A stretch of 21,962 nt of DNA from Elysia marginata (lineage: Eukaryota; Mollusca; Gastropoda; Plakobranchidae), in contig BMAT01000102.1 of assembly GCA_019649035.1 (NCBI GenBank), positions 139,289 through 161,250 on the forward strand, given 5' to 3'. A model generated the notes under the pieces. That model saw nothing but the letters and a program-made list of their open reading frames with translations, ran no database searches and had not been told where the DNA came from. This document shows, piece by piece, positions 1 to 9,564 of the stretch. Each line of letters begins with the position of its first letter. The stretch's first letter is position 1. Made by a program: the position numbers and the translations under genes.

Positions 1-470
1 GACAGGGTAAAAAGGGTAACTCTGGGCATCATAACATTACAGTAAACGACTCAGGAAGAGATCAGCTGATCTTCCGTTAAAGGGCAAGAATGACGAACGT
101 CCCAATGTTGGTTTCAACAGTGAAGAGCTCCCATGAAAAGCAGAAGTCAACACGGTTACATCGTTAGACTCATCGAGTGGATTTAGACACCATTTTCAAA
201 AGACGCACGCAAACGGTTAGCTGGCACTGTTCACACAGAACGGAAGTTACCGCCTCTTTAATTCTGGTGGATTCATTGGCTGAGCCTTGGGGGGTTGGGT
301 CGTATGAGGAACATTACGTGTACTGGTTTAAATCATGAGTGGATTTTTTAGTGTGTTGCGTGGATATTGACGTCAGCGCCGCACATAGTTCCTAGCTTAA
401 TTCTGATTGGTTGATCAGCCTTGGACCATGGACCACAGGGGGTCTGAATGGAAAAATTTTATTAGTTAGA
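1..470. other. Spacer with CRE and CCAAT-like motifs, no gene seen
   Basis: No convincing coding frame. A perfect palindromic CRE core (TGACGTCA) lies at 368-375. Inverted CCAAT cores (ATTGG) lie near 274 and 405. The mix of a CRE and CCAAT cores within 150 bases resembles an animal promoter or enhancer, but no start codon or exon can be tied to it, so this is inference. Confidence 0.3.
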
Positions 471-908
471 AAGCCTCGATAGTTTTTAGCATTCCTTCAC
501 TCATGGTGGAGAAAAATGTTTTGGAAGTTATCAGTTGCCTTCTCACGAAGCATTGTATGACATGAACATATTCTTTCTCATTCCTAAAAAGAATTCTTTT
601 CTTTTTTAATTTGAGCCTAATTGGCGAACAAGTATTGAAGTAGAAGCCGAAATATGATGACGTCTGTATGTAAAGCCCAAACGCAAAGAAACAGAGGTAT
701 AAGGATTTGATGGGTCTTCCTTTCTTTTTTTTTCCTTTGGTTCCAATTTTTTGACTTGAGGTTTTCATCGAAGGATTCACACATTTATTTATGAGTACTA
801 AGGTTTCCCAAAGGGTTGAAAAATTGATCCCTAAAATTCTGCCTTGATGGTGTTTATTTGTTAAAAAATGGCATTTTTACTACAGGGCATACTGTCGGAA
901 TAGACCCT

Positions 909-1320
909 ATTTTGCTTTCCCATAGAAATCGCAAAATAAACTGCGGGTGGAATCGAACCACAAGCAGCCGGATCAAAAGTCCGACACGCTAGTACAGTGC
1001 AGTGGGGATGCAAATCACGGTTTCAACCACGAACTTCACTGATGGCAGCCACAGTGGAAATTTTCTACAGCTCTAGAGGTATGCGCTTTGCCACTCTCAT
1101 CCTACACAAATAATAACAAGAAAAAGTCCAGTTGGTCATAATATGGCCCATCATGCCAACAGTGATCAGAGATAAAGCATGCATGGACCATGGTGTCTGT
1201 TTATGCAGGCACCCACTCAATGGCACAGATGACTCAGCAACAATATTGTGCTGATTTATCCAAATACGACAGGGCTCGATCGGAAGAGGTGCTGTGCAAC
1301 TTATCGCGACCTTTCCACGA
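909..1320 (-). mobile_element. Diverged tRNA-containing repeat, copy A1
   Basis: Read on the minus strand, 925-1030 holds a tRNA-like stretch: a TCGGA/TCCGG anticodon stem around a loop with TTT, followed by a B-box-like GGTTCGATTCC (complement near 947-959). The A box is poorly kept. Plus-strand bases 1083-1320 recur at 1324-1471 and 2158-2395 with substitutions and gaps. The tRNA-like part recurs at 1812-1912. This suggests an old SINE or another non-autonomous element whose ends I cannot fix. The family is not recognised. Confidence 0.5.
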
Positions 1321-1480
1321 CTTGCGCTTTGCCACTCTCATCCCACACAAATAATAAAAAGAAAAGGTCCAGTCGGTCATAATATAATCCCCATATTATG
1401 CCAACAGTGGTCAAAGACAAATTATGCATGGACCATGATGTCTGTTCATGCAGCCACCCAGTGATCACAGAGAGCTAGAT
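1321..1480 (-). mobile_element. Diverged repeat, truncated copy A2, head to tail with A1
   Basis: The block starting GCGCTTTGCCACTCTCATCC at 1324 repeats the block at 1083 in the same orientation, 241 bases later. Similarity runs through the ATGCATGGACCATG and TCTGTTCATGCAG segments to about 1471 and then fades. The tRNA-like part is absent. It is either a partial tandem duplication of copy A1 or a truncated independent copy. Confidence 0.5.
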
Positions 1481-1787
1481 GCTCATTATCCAACTCAGAA
1501 TACCGGCAGTACAGTTTGATATATGTGTGAGGTGTAACCTATAAACCAGGCATTTTATAATCCATGGAGAACCAACATGTTGCTTTTCATGCCAACCTGT
1601 CTATGCGCACAATACTTATGTTTGTCGCCCATTCCATAGACTGTAGACTAGAGACCAAGCATCTTTTCTCTGACAACTCGCTCAGGTTCTCGCTGCATAT
1701 CCGGCGCCGGTTACATTTTACAAAAGTGTACGCACAGTTCACCCTCAAGGGTCATTTTGCTCGCAGGTCGATTGCAGTAGTGAACGC

Positions 1788-2400
1788 TTTGTTTTCCCAT
1801 GGCATTTTTGCAACATAAACTGTGGGTGAAAGTGACCCAGACATAGCCGGATCAAATCAGAAGTCCGGCACGCAATCGCTGGAGAGTTGGGATGAAGACT
1901 ACGGTTTCGACCATGGATTTCATCTTCTTCAACTAGATCTATAACCTCGATCTTGTGGAGCCTCCAAGACTATTTTTGCCGGGGACAATTCGAGTCCAGT
2001 ATTTCTCATATGGTTTACATTACAGACACTGCACTTTGATTGTCACCTGCAGTATTATAAGTAAAAATACCCTTTTAGCTCTATTCTTCTTCTTCACCAT
2101 GTTCTAGGTCTATAATCTACATTTCCGTAGTGGAAACTTTCCACCGCTCTCGGGTTAAGCGGTTAAGCGTTTTACCGACTCTCATCCCACACAAATAAAA
2201 CAGACAGTTTAGTTAGCAATGGTCAGAGGTAACCACGCATGTAGCATGATCTCTGTCCACGCAGCCAACAAACCACCTAACCACCGACCCAGTGACATCT
2301 GATTCAGCAACAATTTTGTGCTGATTTATCCAAATATGACAGGACTGGATTTGGAAGAGGTGCTATGCAACCTATCACGACCTTTCCACGACCGTTGCCG
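1788..2400 (-). mobile_element. Diverged tRNA-containing repeat, copy B with an extra segment
   Basis: Bases 1812-1912 match the tRNA-like part of copy A1 (AGCCGGATCAAA, GTCCG and flanks). Bases 2135-2395 match the other end of that copy, including AGTGGAAACTTTCCACCGCTCT and the GTGCTGATTTATCCAAATA segment. Between them lie roughly 160-200 bases missing from A1. The extra part is bracketed by similar CTTCTTCA...TCTATAA stretches near 1924 and 2087, so it could be an insertion here or a deletion in A1. Family unknown. Confidence 0.5.
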
Positions 2401-2935
2401 AAGATAACCGCGTGTTTGCAAAAGACCAATCAGGGAGTCTGTTGGTCTTGACTCAATCTCACGCAACCAATGGCAGAACTGATCCACAAGAATGTTACCA
2501 ACTGAAGGGGATATATTGAGGAGCTGGGCTAGGGGAAAGGGGGGTAATTCATGGCGTCAATTGGTTAAGCGTAAACGGATAAATCAGTAGGAGACTCTTC
2601 AGAAAACCCAAGAGACATTACACAAAATAGAGATCAGCAAACCAGACTAATTTACATGAAGTCGTTCAACAGTTTGGGATCCTCGGTACACGGGCACTCT
2701 GCTTTTTAGTGGACTCTAAGCTGCCCAAATTTGAGCTTATTTCTTCATCTTCTTGGTAGATAATCCATGTAAAATAAATATTTAGTTAAATGCTCGGATA
2801 GCATGAATTGAAAAAAAATGTTTTAAATCTTTTTGGCTACAGTGCATCCAAAATTGGTGTTCTTTTAACTTCTTTTTTCCCTGACTTTCTCTGACGTCGG
2901 AGAAATATCTACAATAATCTAAATCTACCAGTAAC
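2400..2935. other. Spacer, nothing recognised
   Basis: AT-rich unique sequence with no long frame or repeat that I can recognise. CCAAT cores occur near 2426 and 2466 but have no supporting context. Confidence 0.4.
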
Positions 2936-2954
2936 TAACTATCTATCTATCTAC

Positions 2955-2985
<31 letters not shown>

Positions 2986-3021
2986 ACTATCTATCTATCT
3001 ATCTTTCTATCTATCTATCTT

Positions 3022-3062
<41 letters not shown>

Positions 3063-3066
3063 ATAT
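2936..3066. repeat. (CTAT)n microsatellite, interrupted
   Basis: About 130 bases of the tetranucleotide CTAT/ATCT with a few interruptions (CTAA, CTAC and CTTT units), running into a CT-rich stretch to about 3090. The interruptions show ageing. Confidence 0.95.
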
Positions 3067-3090
3067 CTTTCTTTCTTCCTCTCTTTCTGT

Positions 3091-3839
3091 ATATCTGAAG
3101 GTATAAATACCAATTTTGAGTCTGACCATGCTTGTGCAATTTTAGGCTTGTTGTCTTATTTCAATGGCGGCTTGGAATAGTTTGTTGGATTAAGAAGTCT
3201 TCTCACTTATGCTCCTCAAGTTGAGCTCTCTATCACTTATGTTATTCAAGCACCATTTCGATCGTGATTGCTTTAGAAGTAAAACTCCAATAGTGACAAA
3301 CTCTGCAATTTTTTTCGCGAGCCGTCAGTTGGAGAAATCACGTGCCCTCCTTCGATGCGGTAACTTGAGCCCTTGAAACACAAAAATAGGCACGCAATGA
3401 TTCCGCTCTAGTTTCGACCTGCTACATACGCATGGAGGATTCCACTCTAACAATGACATTGAAAAGTCCCCATCGTTAAAACACAACCTAAGCACGTATG
3501 GTTTGGCTCTGATTACTCCAAAGTAAATTACACAAAGCCTAATGATACTTTTGGTGTCACTTCTCAGTGGTAAAATTTTGGATTTCGGACGAGGATATCA
3601 GAGCCTTTGAATTATGTCATGAACCTTCCTTTACCCATTTCAGGTCTGTAAATGAGTATCAAGCTAAAAGCTATAAGCCACAGTACTAGAGCAACGCACT
3701 GTTCCTGAGCTATGTTTTCCTGTAAACTCAGAAGATAATTGTTTGGTAATGACTTACCGACGAACTTTAATTTAGCGTTTGAAACACTTGGATGGATTCA
3801 GTGCTATATTAAGCAAAACTTGTCTTAATACAAATTAGT
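3091..3839. other. Spacer, nothing recognised
   Basis: AT-rich unique sequence with frequent stops in all frames. No repeat copy elsewhere in the window was noticed. Confidence 0.4.
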
Positions 3840-4127
3840 CAGTTTTGTATGGCCGTTCATCACCACAGTTAAATTTCGCGTTCTGGTATTTTCGTTCAAA
3901 TTTATCAGTTGCAATGTCTGCCTGAAAGCACAGCAAATACATTTTTGCTTTCTTGTATTTCGTTAAAAATTGCTTTATAAGTTACAATGTCAGGCCTAAA
4001 GACTCAAGAGTTAATTTTTCACTTTCTCTTATTTTCGTTGAAAATTGTATCAATCAGTTACAACGTCTGCTTAAAGACATTATTACCACAGCTCAATTTT
4101 CACTTCCTCGTATATTTTTTTATCCAT
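3840..4127. repeat. Four tandem copies of a ~66-76 bp unit
   Basis: Units begin with CAGTT or AGTTACAA at about 3840, 3906, 3980 and 4055, giving spacings of 66, 74 and 75 bases. Shared elements are AGTTRCAAYGTCTGCCT, AAAGAC or AAAGCAC, TTTTTCACTTTCTC and TATTTTCGTTRAAAATT. The copies are diverged, so this is an old local minisatellite. A long frame runs through it but shows no protein character. Confidence 0.7.
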
Positions 4128-4153
4128 AAAGTTAACACTAGTATTTGGCTATC

Positions 4154-4372
4154 CGAGGAGGAGGAGGAGGAGGAGGAAGTGAAGAAGAAGAACAAGAAGA
4201 ACAAGAAGAAGAAGAAGAACAAGAACAAGAACAAGAAGAACAAGAAGAACAAGAACAAGAAGAACAAGAACAACAGCAGCAACAAGACCATACAAAAAGA
4301 GAAGAAAACCGAAGTTACCGAAAGATGGACAGACTGGGAGGAAGAGAGGTTGAAAGAAAAAGAAATTTAAAA
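4154..4372. repeat. Purine-rich GGA/GAA/AAC trinucleotide tract
   Basis: Begins with seven GAG/GGA units, then mixed GAA and CAA/AAC triplets to about 4285, then GA-rich sequence. Frames through it give only runs of E, K, N or L. The plus strand is almost pure purine apart from the C of AAC units, so triplex formation would be limited to the first part. Confidence 0.9.
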
Positions 4373-4482
4373 TGACCCCTAATTTCACCGCAACCTTACT
4401 AGTGACTAAAGTGGCTTTTGGGGAATCTCCGAACTCCAAACGAGGCGCCGGGCTGACCTTTGCCCCCTGGAGTTTAGTCAAC

Positions 4483-4533
4483 ATGGCGACGTCGCCAAAG
4501 AGGGACGCGGAGACAGTTGTAGGACTTCACTGA
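4483..4533 (+). other. Weak candidate: short Kozak-context frame with a palindrome and a nearby CRE
   Basis: An ATG in strong Kozak context (A at -3, G at +4) opens a 16-codon frame (MATSPKRDAETVVGLH) inside a local GC-rich patch at 4440-4520. The start overlaps the 12-base palindrome GGCGACGTCGCC at 4485-4496. The complement reads GCCATGTTG, a YY1-like core. A perfect CRE (TGACGTCA) follows at 4542-4549. It could be a first exon, a promoter element or chance. No clear donor site follows. Confidence 0.2.
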
Positions 4534-4734
4534 ACTAAACTTGACGTCAGAGATTGTCTGATGAGATCTGGAGTTGTCAGGTGATTAGCTCTATTGGCTC
4601 AACAATGAGACAACTGAACTCTGCACTGACCCGATCCTTGAGGCTTTAGTTTAATGGCTGGATTAGTCGACCGACGTTGACTCAGCGTTATGATATAAAG
4701 TTTCAAATCAATCACATAAGCCTATGAGTCAGGC

Positions 4735-4752
4735 ATGGAGACAGATAGATGA

Positions 4753-4817
<65 letters not shown>

Positions 4818-4925
4818 AAGACAGACAGATAGATAGATAGATAGAGAGAGAGAATAGAGAGAGGGAGGGAAAGAGAGACAAACAGACAGACAGACAGACA
4901 GAAAGAGACAGAGAGATACAGAGCA
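4735..4925. repeat. (GATA)n microsatellite grading into a GA/CAGA-rich tract
   Basis: About 16 near-perfect GATA units at 4750-4817, followed by GACA, GATA, GAGA and CAGA units to about 4925. Overlapping minus-strand frames encode only I/Y/L/S repeats and are not genes. Confidence 0.95.
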
Positions 4926-5104
4926 AGAAAGAAGGGTAAACGGCCGTAGATAAAGTTTGTAAGATACATGGTAATGAACCAACATGCGTAGAGCAAAAAG
5001 GGAAAAAAAACCGTTTCTGATGTTGTTTTAGCAACCCATGATGACTTCAGATAATAATCATAATAAATGTCATGAATTGGCCATGAAGCACATAGATGAT
5101 TAGA

Positions 5105-5126
5105 CGGGGGGCGGGGGGGGGGCGGG
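5105..5126 (+). repeat. G-run, G-quadruplex candidate
   Basis: Runs of six, ten and three G separated by single C bases. The ten-G run can supply two tetrad strands, so four runs are available on the plus strand. Confidence 0.6.
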
Positions 5127-5700
5127 CTCAAGAAAGGTCGGAGATGATAAGTCAAGCTTTAGAAACAGTGTAAGAGACGGGGAAGAGATCATAGAGATAA
5201 GAAAACGAGAACCGGCGGTCGCCCCGAAACCTTATAAATACACTTATCCTATTTCTACACGCACTTGCTATATTTTGCAATTCCTTGGATAATTTTAAGT
5301 CTCCTAAGCTTCCAGGATGTGTTTATAAAGAGTAAATTTGTTCATAGTCATTGATCTGTTTTTAACGTCTACTAAGCGTTAAGGAAGTTCTCTCTAGTCT
5401 TATTCGGCGATAGCTCTCTTTAAATTTTGGTCCCATAATCGTGGTGATATAGAGTGAACGCCCGACATTTTTAGTCATCAAGAGTGACCAGTGCTGACCA
5501 CAGAGCGTAGGGCGCCGCTAGCTAATCCCTCCGGCCAATGTTTGCCCATCACACACAAGCAATGACCATTGGTCAAACACCCGTTCGGCCCAGGGGATGT
5601 CAACAGGGTCCGCGGATCTGGTCAATATGATCTCCTTGTCTCATAACGACTGGCTATTATAGACAGGTACCCGCTAGTACACTGCTGACAGGGAGAGGGG
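5127..5700. other. Spacer, nothing recognised
   Basis: No coding frame. The part at 5455-5670 has higher GC than its surroundings (GGGCGCCGCTAGC, CCGCGGATC) but holds no exon that I can defend. Confidence 0.4.
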
Positions 5701-5712
5701 GATAGAGATATA

Positions 5713-5752
5713 GAAGAAGAAGAAGAAGAAGAAGAAGAAGAAGAAGAAGAAG

Positions 5753-5782
<30 letters not shown>
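5713..5782. repeat. Pure (GAA)23 microsatellite
   Basis: Seventy uninterrupted bases of GAA, about 23.3 units. Lack of interruptions suggests recent expansion or active slippage. GAA/TTC tracts of this kind are known to form triplex (H-) DNA. The minus-strand frame gives a phenylalanine run and is not a gene. Confidence 0.98.
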
Positions 5783-5785
<3 letters not shown>

Positions 5786-5883
5786 AGAGGAATGATGAAA
5801 TTATTACGGAAAATTAAACAAACAAACAAAAACAGAAAGAGCACGTACAAAATCCGTATAGATATGGTAGACAAGATCTGTTT

Positions 5884-5888
<5 letters not shown>

Positions 5889-5918
<30 letters not shown>
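5889..5918. repeat. (AG)15 microsatellite in a GA-rich block
   Basis: Thirty bases of pure AG followed by imperfect GA/CAGA repeats to about 5955. Confidence 0.95.
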
Positions 5919-5921
<3 letters not shown>

Positions 5922-6049
5922 GGGAGAGAGAGAAAGAGAGACAGACAGAGATAGAAACAGAAAAACATATAGATGTTAGAGAAAATTCCGAACAGTAGAG
6001 AAACGGAGAGGGAAAGGGCATATCGTACCGAAAGAGGGCACAAATGGAG

Positions 6050-6490
6050 AGAGAATACACAGAAAAAGGTATAGATATGAGTAGGATCAACTCTGTTTCA
6101 TCAATGTGAGATCTGTGAAGAATAATGAAAGCCAACACCATTGAAAAGAGAACAGGGAGAGAAAGATAGAGAATAAATAGAGAGGTGTATAGGTGGAGTC
6201 GACTCTGTTTTACAAATGCCATAGCTGTGATGAACATGAAAGCCAACTCCAGTGAAGAGAGAGAGAGATGAATAGAGACAGAGAAAATAAACAGAAAGAG
6301 GTATAGATGGAATTAACTCTTTTTTTTTTATAAATGCCATAGCTTTGATGAACATTTAAAGCCAACAACAGCCAAAGAGAGACAGACAGAGAGAACACAG
6401 AAAGAAGCAGATATAGAATTATGTCTACTTTCTCAAAACTCTGAGAAATTTGCAATTGATAAACATTGAAAGCTTATACCAGTGAAAGAA
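6050..6490. repeat. Minisatellite, about four copies of a ~112-118 bp unit
   Basis: The unit contains GGTATAGATRG, AACTCTGTTTT, AAATGCCATAGCTGTGATGA, ACATGAAAGCCAACTCCAGT and a GA-rich tail. Matching points are CTCTGTTT at 6091, 6203 and (as CTCTTTTT) 6318, and GATGAACAT-like blocks at 6229, 6347 and 6457. Copies differ by substitutions and small gaps. The fourth copy is partial. Half of each unit is unique sequence and half is GA repeat, suggesting that the GA tract helped the unit spread in tandem. Confidence 0.8.
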
Positions 6491-6854
6491 ACCCCCTCGT
6501 AGAGTTCAAGATTCCGAAGAGCTTTGTTAATGTACAGGTTAAGATCACCAAACGGCTATTGGGATATGAAAACAGGTCGATATCAAAGCCCCAGTGCTTG
6601 AAAACAGCGCTACAACTTGGCCTTCTTTACTTACTAAACACTGAACCCTCTCGCCATGTTATTCTCCGTGCTGATTTTAAACATGAAAAAGAAGACACTC
6701 GCCACCATCTGTTTTGTGACAATACACCGCATAATTATGTTACGATAGTTTTACTGACAGTCAATGAAACATCCCCATGGTGTATTTTCGTTAAAAATAT
6801 TTTTTTTAAATAAAGTAACCACGGACCTGAGTCTTGTCAATTTTCAGGCGGATC

Positions 6855-7180
6855 TTCGGAACAACGTGGCTTAGTAGTAGACACTCGGTTTTTGGACCGA
6901 TCGGTCGAGGGTTCGAGCCCTATCTCGGCAGTTTGGCGTTTATTCCGTAGGAAAGATTCTTTAGGCCTATACAGCGGAACTCCTGAATAAAGATTTTGTA
7001 AAATATTGCTAAAAACAGGTCTTATAAGAGGGAAATTAAAGTCATTCAAGAGGGGTGGTCTTTATTGATGGGGGTCTAATTGAGGTGTTCCACTGGACAC
7101 ATTTCCTCAGCTCACTCAGCCGTTGAATGAGTACTAGGCTAGGGGCAGAGAAAGATCTTGTCTGTATACTTGCGTGATGC
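6855..7180 (+). mobile_element. tRNA-headed SINE, split by a MITE
   Basis: A Pol III A box (TGGCTTAGTAG, 6867-6877) and B box (GGTTCGAGCCC, 6910-6920) fit the consensus at tRNA-like spacing. The body block CGTTTATTCCGTAGGAAAG follows. After an inserted MITE (6972-7095), body-like sequence resumes (CACATTTCCTCAGCTCACTC and AATGAGTACTAGGCTAGGGG). From memory, this resembles the central domain of widespread invertebrate SINEs of the MetaSINE kind; that family name is inference. The 3' end near 7180 is uncertain. The body carries no protein. Confidence 0.6.
6972..7095. mobile_element. Short TIR DNA element (MITE) inserted in the SINE
   Basis: The left end reads CAGCGGAACTCCTGAATAAAG. The right end, complemented, reads CAGTGGAACACCTCAATTAG, so the two form terminal inverted repeats. 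Length is 124 bases. The left flank is TA (6970-6971); the right flank is GA, probably a decayed TA. Internal GGTCTTATAAGAG and GAGGGGTGGTCTTT blocks are shared with the copy at 17873-18063. The CAGTGGAAC ends and TA target fit the Tc1/mariner-pogo superfamily by general knowledge. There is no transposase, so it is non-autonomous. Confidence 0.7.
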
Positions 7181-7305
7181 TTTTTAACTGGTGATCCATT
7201 CGAGTCAATAAAGTAAATCGGTTGATTATGGCCGTCTAGGAAACCCATGTAAAGCGTTTTGAACGTTGCAGCGGATTAGGCGTTCTGTTAAAAGATGTGC
7301 TTTAC

Positions 7306-7790
7306 TTCACTTCAGTGAACTTCGTATCCAACAACCTTGGACTTAACGAATCCTTGCATTCAACGGACTTAAATAAAGTCCCAACTTTTAAAATCTTCTT
7401 TAAACTTAACAAATGTCTATGTCTAGATCGAACTGATTTCAGACTAACCTCGTTTTCAACGAACTACATGACTGAAGAAGTGAAACTGAAACTAATGGCT
7501 GGTGTTTTAGCCTTTTTTTCTGGTATGTTGTTCACTTTATTCAAAGATACTGCTATGATAGTATTACAGAGAGAGAAATTATTATATCAGAAGAAAAAAC
7601 GGCAAGCGTTGAATAAACTTGTAGCTCTGTGTGTGTTCTATTCTTTCTAGTTTTAAATAAGGTTTAAAGGTCGAAAAATGATGTATAATTTTCTTCTTTG
7701 GTTCGTTTTGGGTTGCTTTAAAGACTTTGCTTGTAACGAACTTTGACTTCAACGAACTTTCTACGATTTCCAGCAAAGTTTGTTACATCC
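7306..7790. mobile_element. Possible decayed DNA element with AACGAAC motifs
   Basis: The stretch has several TTAACGAA, TTCAACGAAC and GTAACGAAC motifs (near 7344, 7455, 7731 and 7749) and a start like AGTGAACTTCGTATCCAAC. Such motif runs are typical of the ends of pogo-like elements, but I cannot show terminal repeats or a target duplication. Frames here look random. Confidence 0.25.
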
Positions 7791-8559
7791 GAGGTCCTCT
7801 GGGTATTTGCTCCAACCAGTCTTTTAAACAAGAAGAAATCCGAATGTGCAGTCCGCTTGTCTGCAAGAGTGTCCGAGTGTTCACCGAGCGGAGCCGAAGA
7901 AAAGAAAACATAGAATGTTCACACCGGGAGGGTTGAGTTTCCGGTAACTAGAACAAAAGAAGTCGAAAAGAACTATTTCTCTTAGATAATTGTTATACTA
8001 TGCTCCTTTTGGTGCGCATTGGGAGGAAATCTCGCGCATTTAATACATATTTCATTGTCATTGATAAAGGAAACAGCAATATTGGTCAAAACCGTCAAAG
8101 AAACCAATGGTTAACAACGGAGAGCTTTTTATTTTGTACAACGTTAAACCCACTAGGTATGTAACTTCGAATGTTTAATGTTTTAAATTTAGTGCTGAGG
8201 TCATCAGTCAATACAAAACAACAATTCGACGTTGAAGGCTTAATTTGGTTCTATATAAGTAATGTTTTGGCATGGGCTCTGTCATTTTTCGTTGCTTGTG
8301 CGAGCCTTGCGAGATAGGCGGATGTAACCTCCCTACGATGCTGAGAGCACCCCCCCCCCACATCCTCACCTCTATCTACCACCTCGCTCTAATATTTGTT
8401 GCTTGGAATCACAGCTGATCAAAAAGAAGACTTGGTAAAATTTCAGCACGATAATTATTTTAGGAGGCCGAGAAAACCGTAGATACAACATCATGCAGTG
8501 TCTTGATTGGGAACGTAAGATGACTTATCAGGCGCACGCAAAATTGGCGTCATCTCTAC
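7791..8559. other. Spacer, nothing recognised
   Basis: AT-rich unique sequence. It includes a poly-C run at about 8350-8360 and a TATA-like CTATATAAG near 8252, with no exon to match. Confidence 0.4.
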
Positions 8560-8562
8560 ACC

Positions 8563-8592
8563 GTTATATCTCTCCCTCTCTCTCTCCCTCCT

Positions 8593-8623
<31 letters not shown>

Positions 8624-8811
8624 TTCTCTCTCTCTCTCTCTCCCTTCTCTTGTAGATCTCATTCATGGGTTCTTAGCTATGGTTACATTTGTGTCCTCTC
8701 TCCGGTTCTCTCTCTCTCTCTACCTACCTACCTACCTACCTTTCTATCTATCTATCTATCTCCCCCTTCCACTACAGATCTCATTCATACGTTCTTAGCT
8801 ATGGCAACATA
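8563..8811. repeat. CT-rich unit duplicated in tandem, ~122 bp period
   Basis: The block AGATCTCATTCATGGGTTCT plus TAGCTATGGTTACAT (8654-8689) recurs at 8776-8810 with a few changes. Each copy is preceded by a CT tract. The second tract has evolved into CT, then CTAC, then CTAT units (8710-8762). It shows a tandem duplication followed by different microsatellite growth in each copy. Confidence 0.75.
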
Positions 8812-9430
8812 ACTTTGACCTTCACTGCCGAACTATATCCAAACCACCATTCATAGCTGAGGTATAACGGACCGTATGACTGCAGCAATGTAAGGCAATG
8901 ATGTTTAACCCTTGTCAGCTGGTGGAAGCACAAGAATTTTCTTGGTAGTCTTTCAGTTTTGGGGTGGAAGCGGTCTTGGAAAAAGGAGTGAAAACATTCC
9001 AATATCGGTAGCAGTACTGTAGCTAGTGATCTAGTGTTGGTTTTAGATTAATAATGCATAGTCGGTAATCAACCATCACGCAGTTTGTGTTTATTCATGC
9101 CCCAACCAATATTAGCAAGGTAGTTCCGACTGAAGGTCAGTGAAACAAAGGGAGAGAAATCGCCGTGAAAAGAATGAAACAACATAAGCAGGGGCCGCTA
9201 TCGGGTGATATTTATTCCTTAAATTAGTAATTATACTTGCTCAGCTCAAATAAATAACAACGGTAAAAATTTCTTAGGGTAAAAGTGCAGTTTGCTTTGT
9301 AGTACTCATGGGTGTTTTATTCATGACTTCGAGTGATGTGTTTAGGTTATGCAAAATTTAGGGATCCTGACTTTGATCCCTTTTTTTCCTTCGATATAAG
9401 AATGACAAACTGAAAGTAGCACGTATGATT
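8812..9430. other. Spacer, nothing recognised
   Basis: Unique AT-rich sequence with no convincing frame, splice site pair or repeat. Confidence 0.4.
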
Positions 9431-9436
9431 CGGGCA

Positions 9437-9530
9437 CGCAGAGAGAGAGAAGGGGGAGACAGAGAGACAGATAGACAGAGACAGACAGAGACAGAGTCAG
9501 AGAGAGATGGGGATAGACAGAGAGAGAGAG

Positions 9531-9562
<32 letters not shown>
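9437..9562. repeat. GA/CAGA-rich microsatellite
   Basis: Imperfect GA, CAGA and GATA units ending in a pure GA run at about 9536-9562. Confidence 0.9.

Positions 9563-9564
<2 letters not shown>

Noticed and set aside
466-780. 104-codon minus-strand frame
   Set aside because: Low-complexity Lys runs and no domain; consistent with AT-rich spacer.
3987-4375. Lys/Asn- and Glu-rich frames on the plus strand and Leu-rich frames on the minus strand
   Set aside because: All derive from the trinucleotide tract; all frames are open because the repeat lacks stops.
4712-5155. Several overlapping minus-strand frames rich in SIYL repeats
   Set aside because: They translate the GATA microsatellite in different frames.
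5674-6246. 190-codon minus-strand frame with a long phenylalanine run and S/L-rich repeats
   Set aside because: It is the translation of GAA, GA and minisatellite repeats; there is no domain and no start context.
6860-6932. Functional tRNA gene
   Set aside because: A and B boxes are present, but the anticodon arm and acceptor pairing are poor and a SINE body follows.
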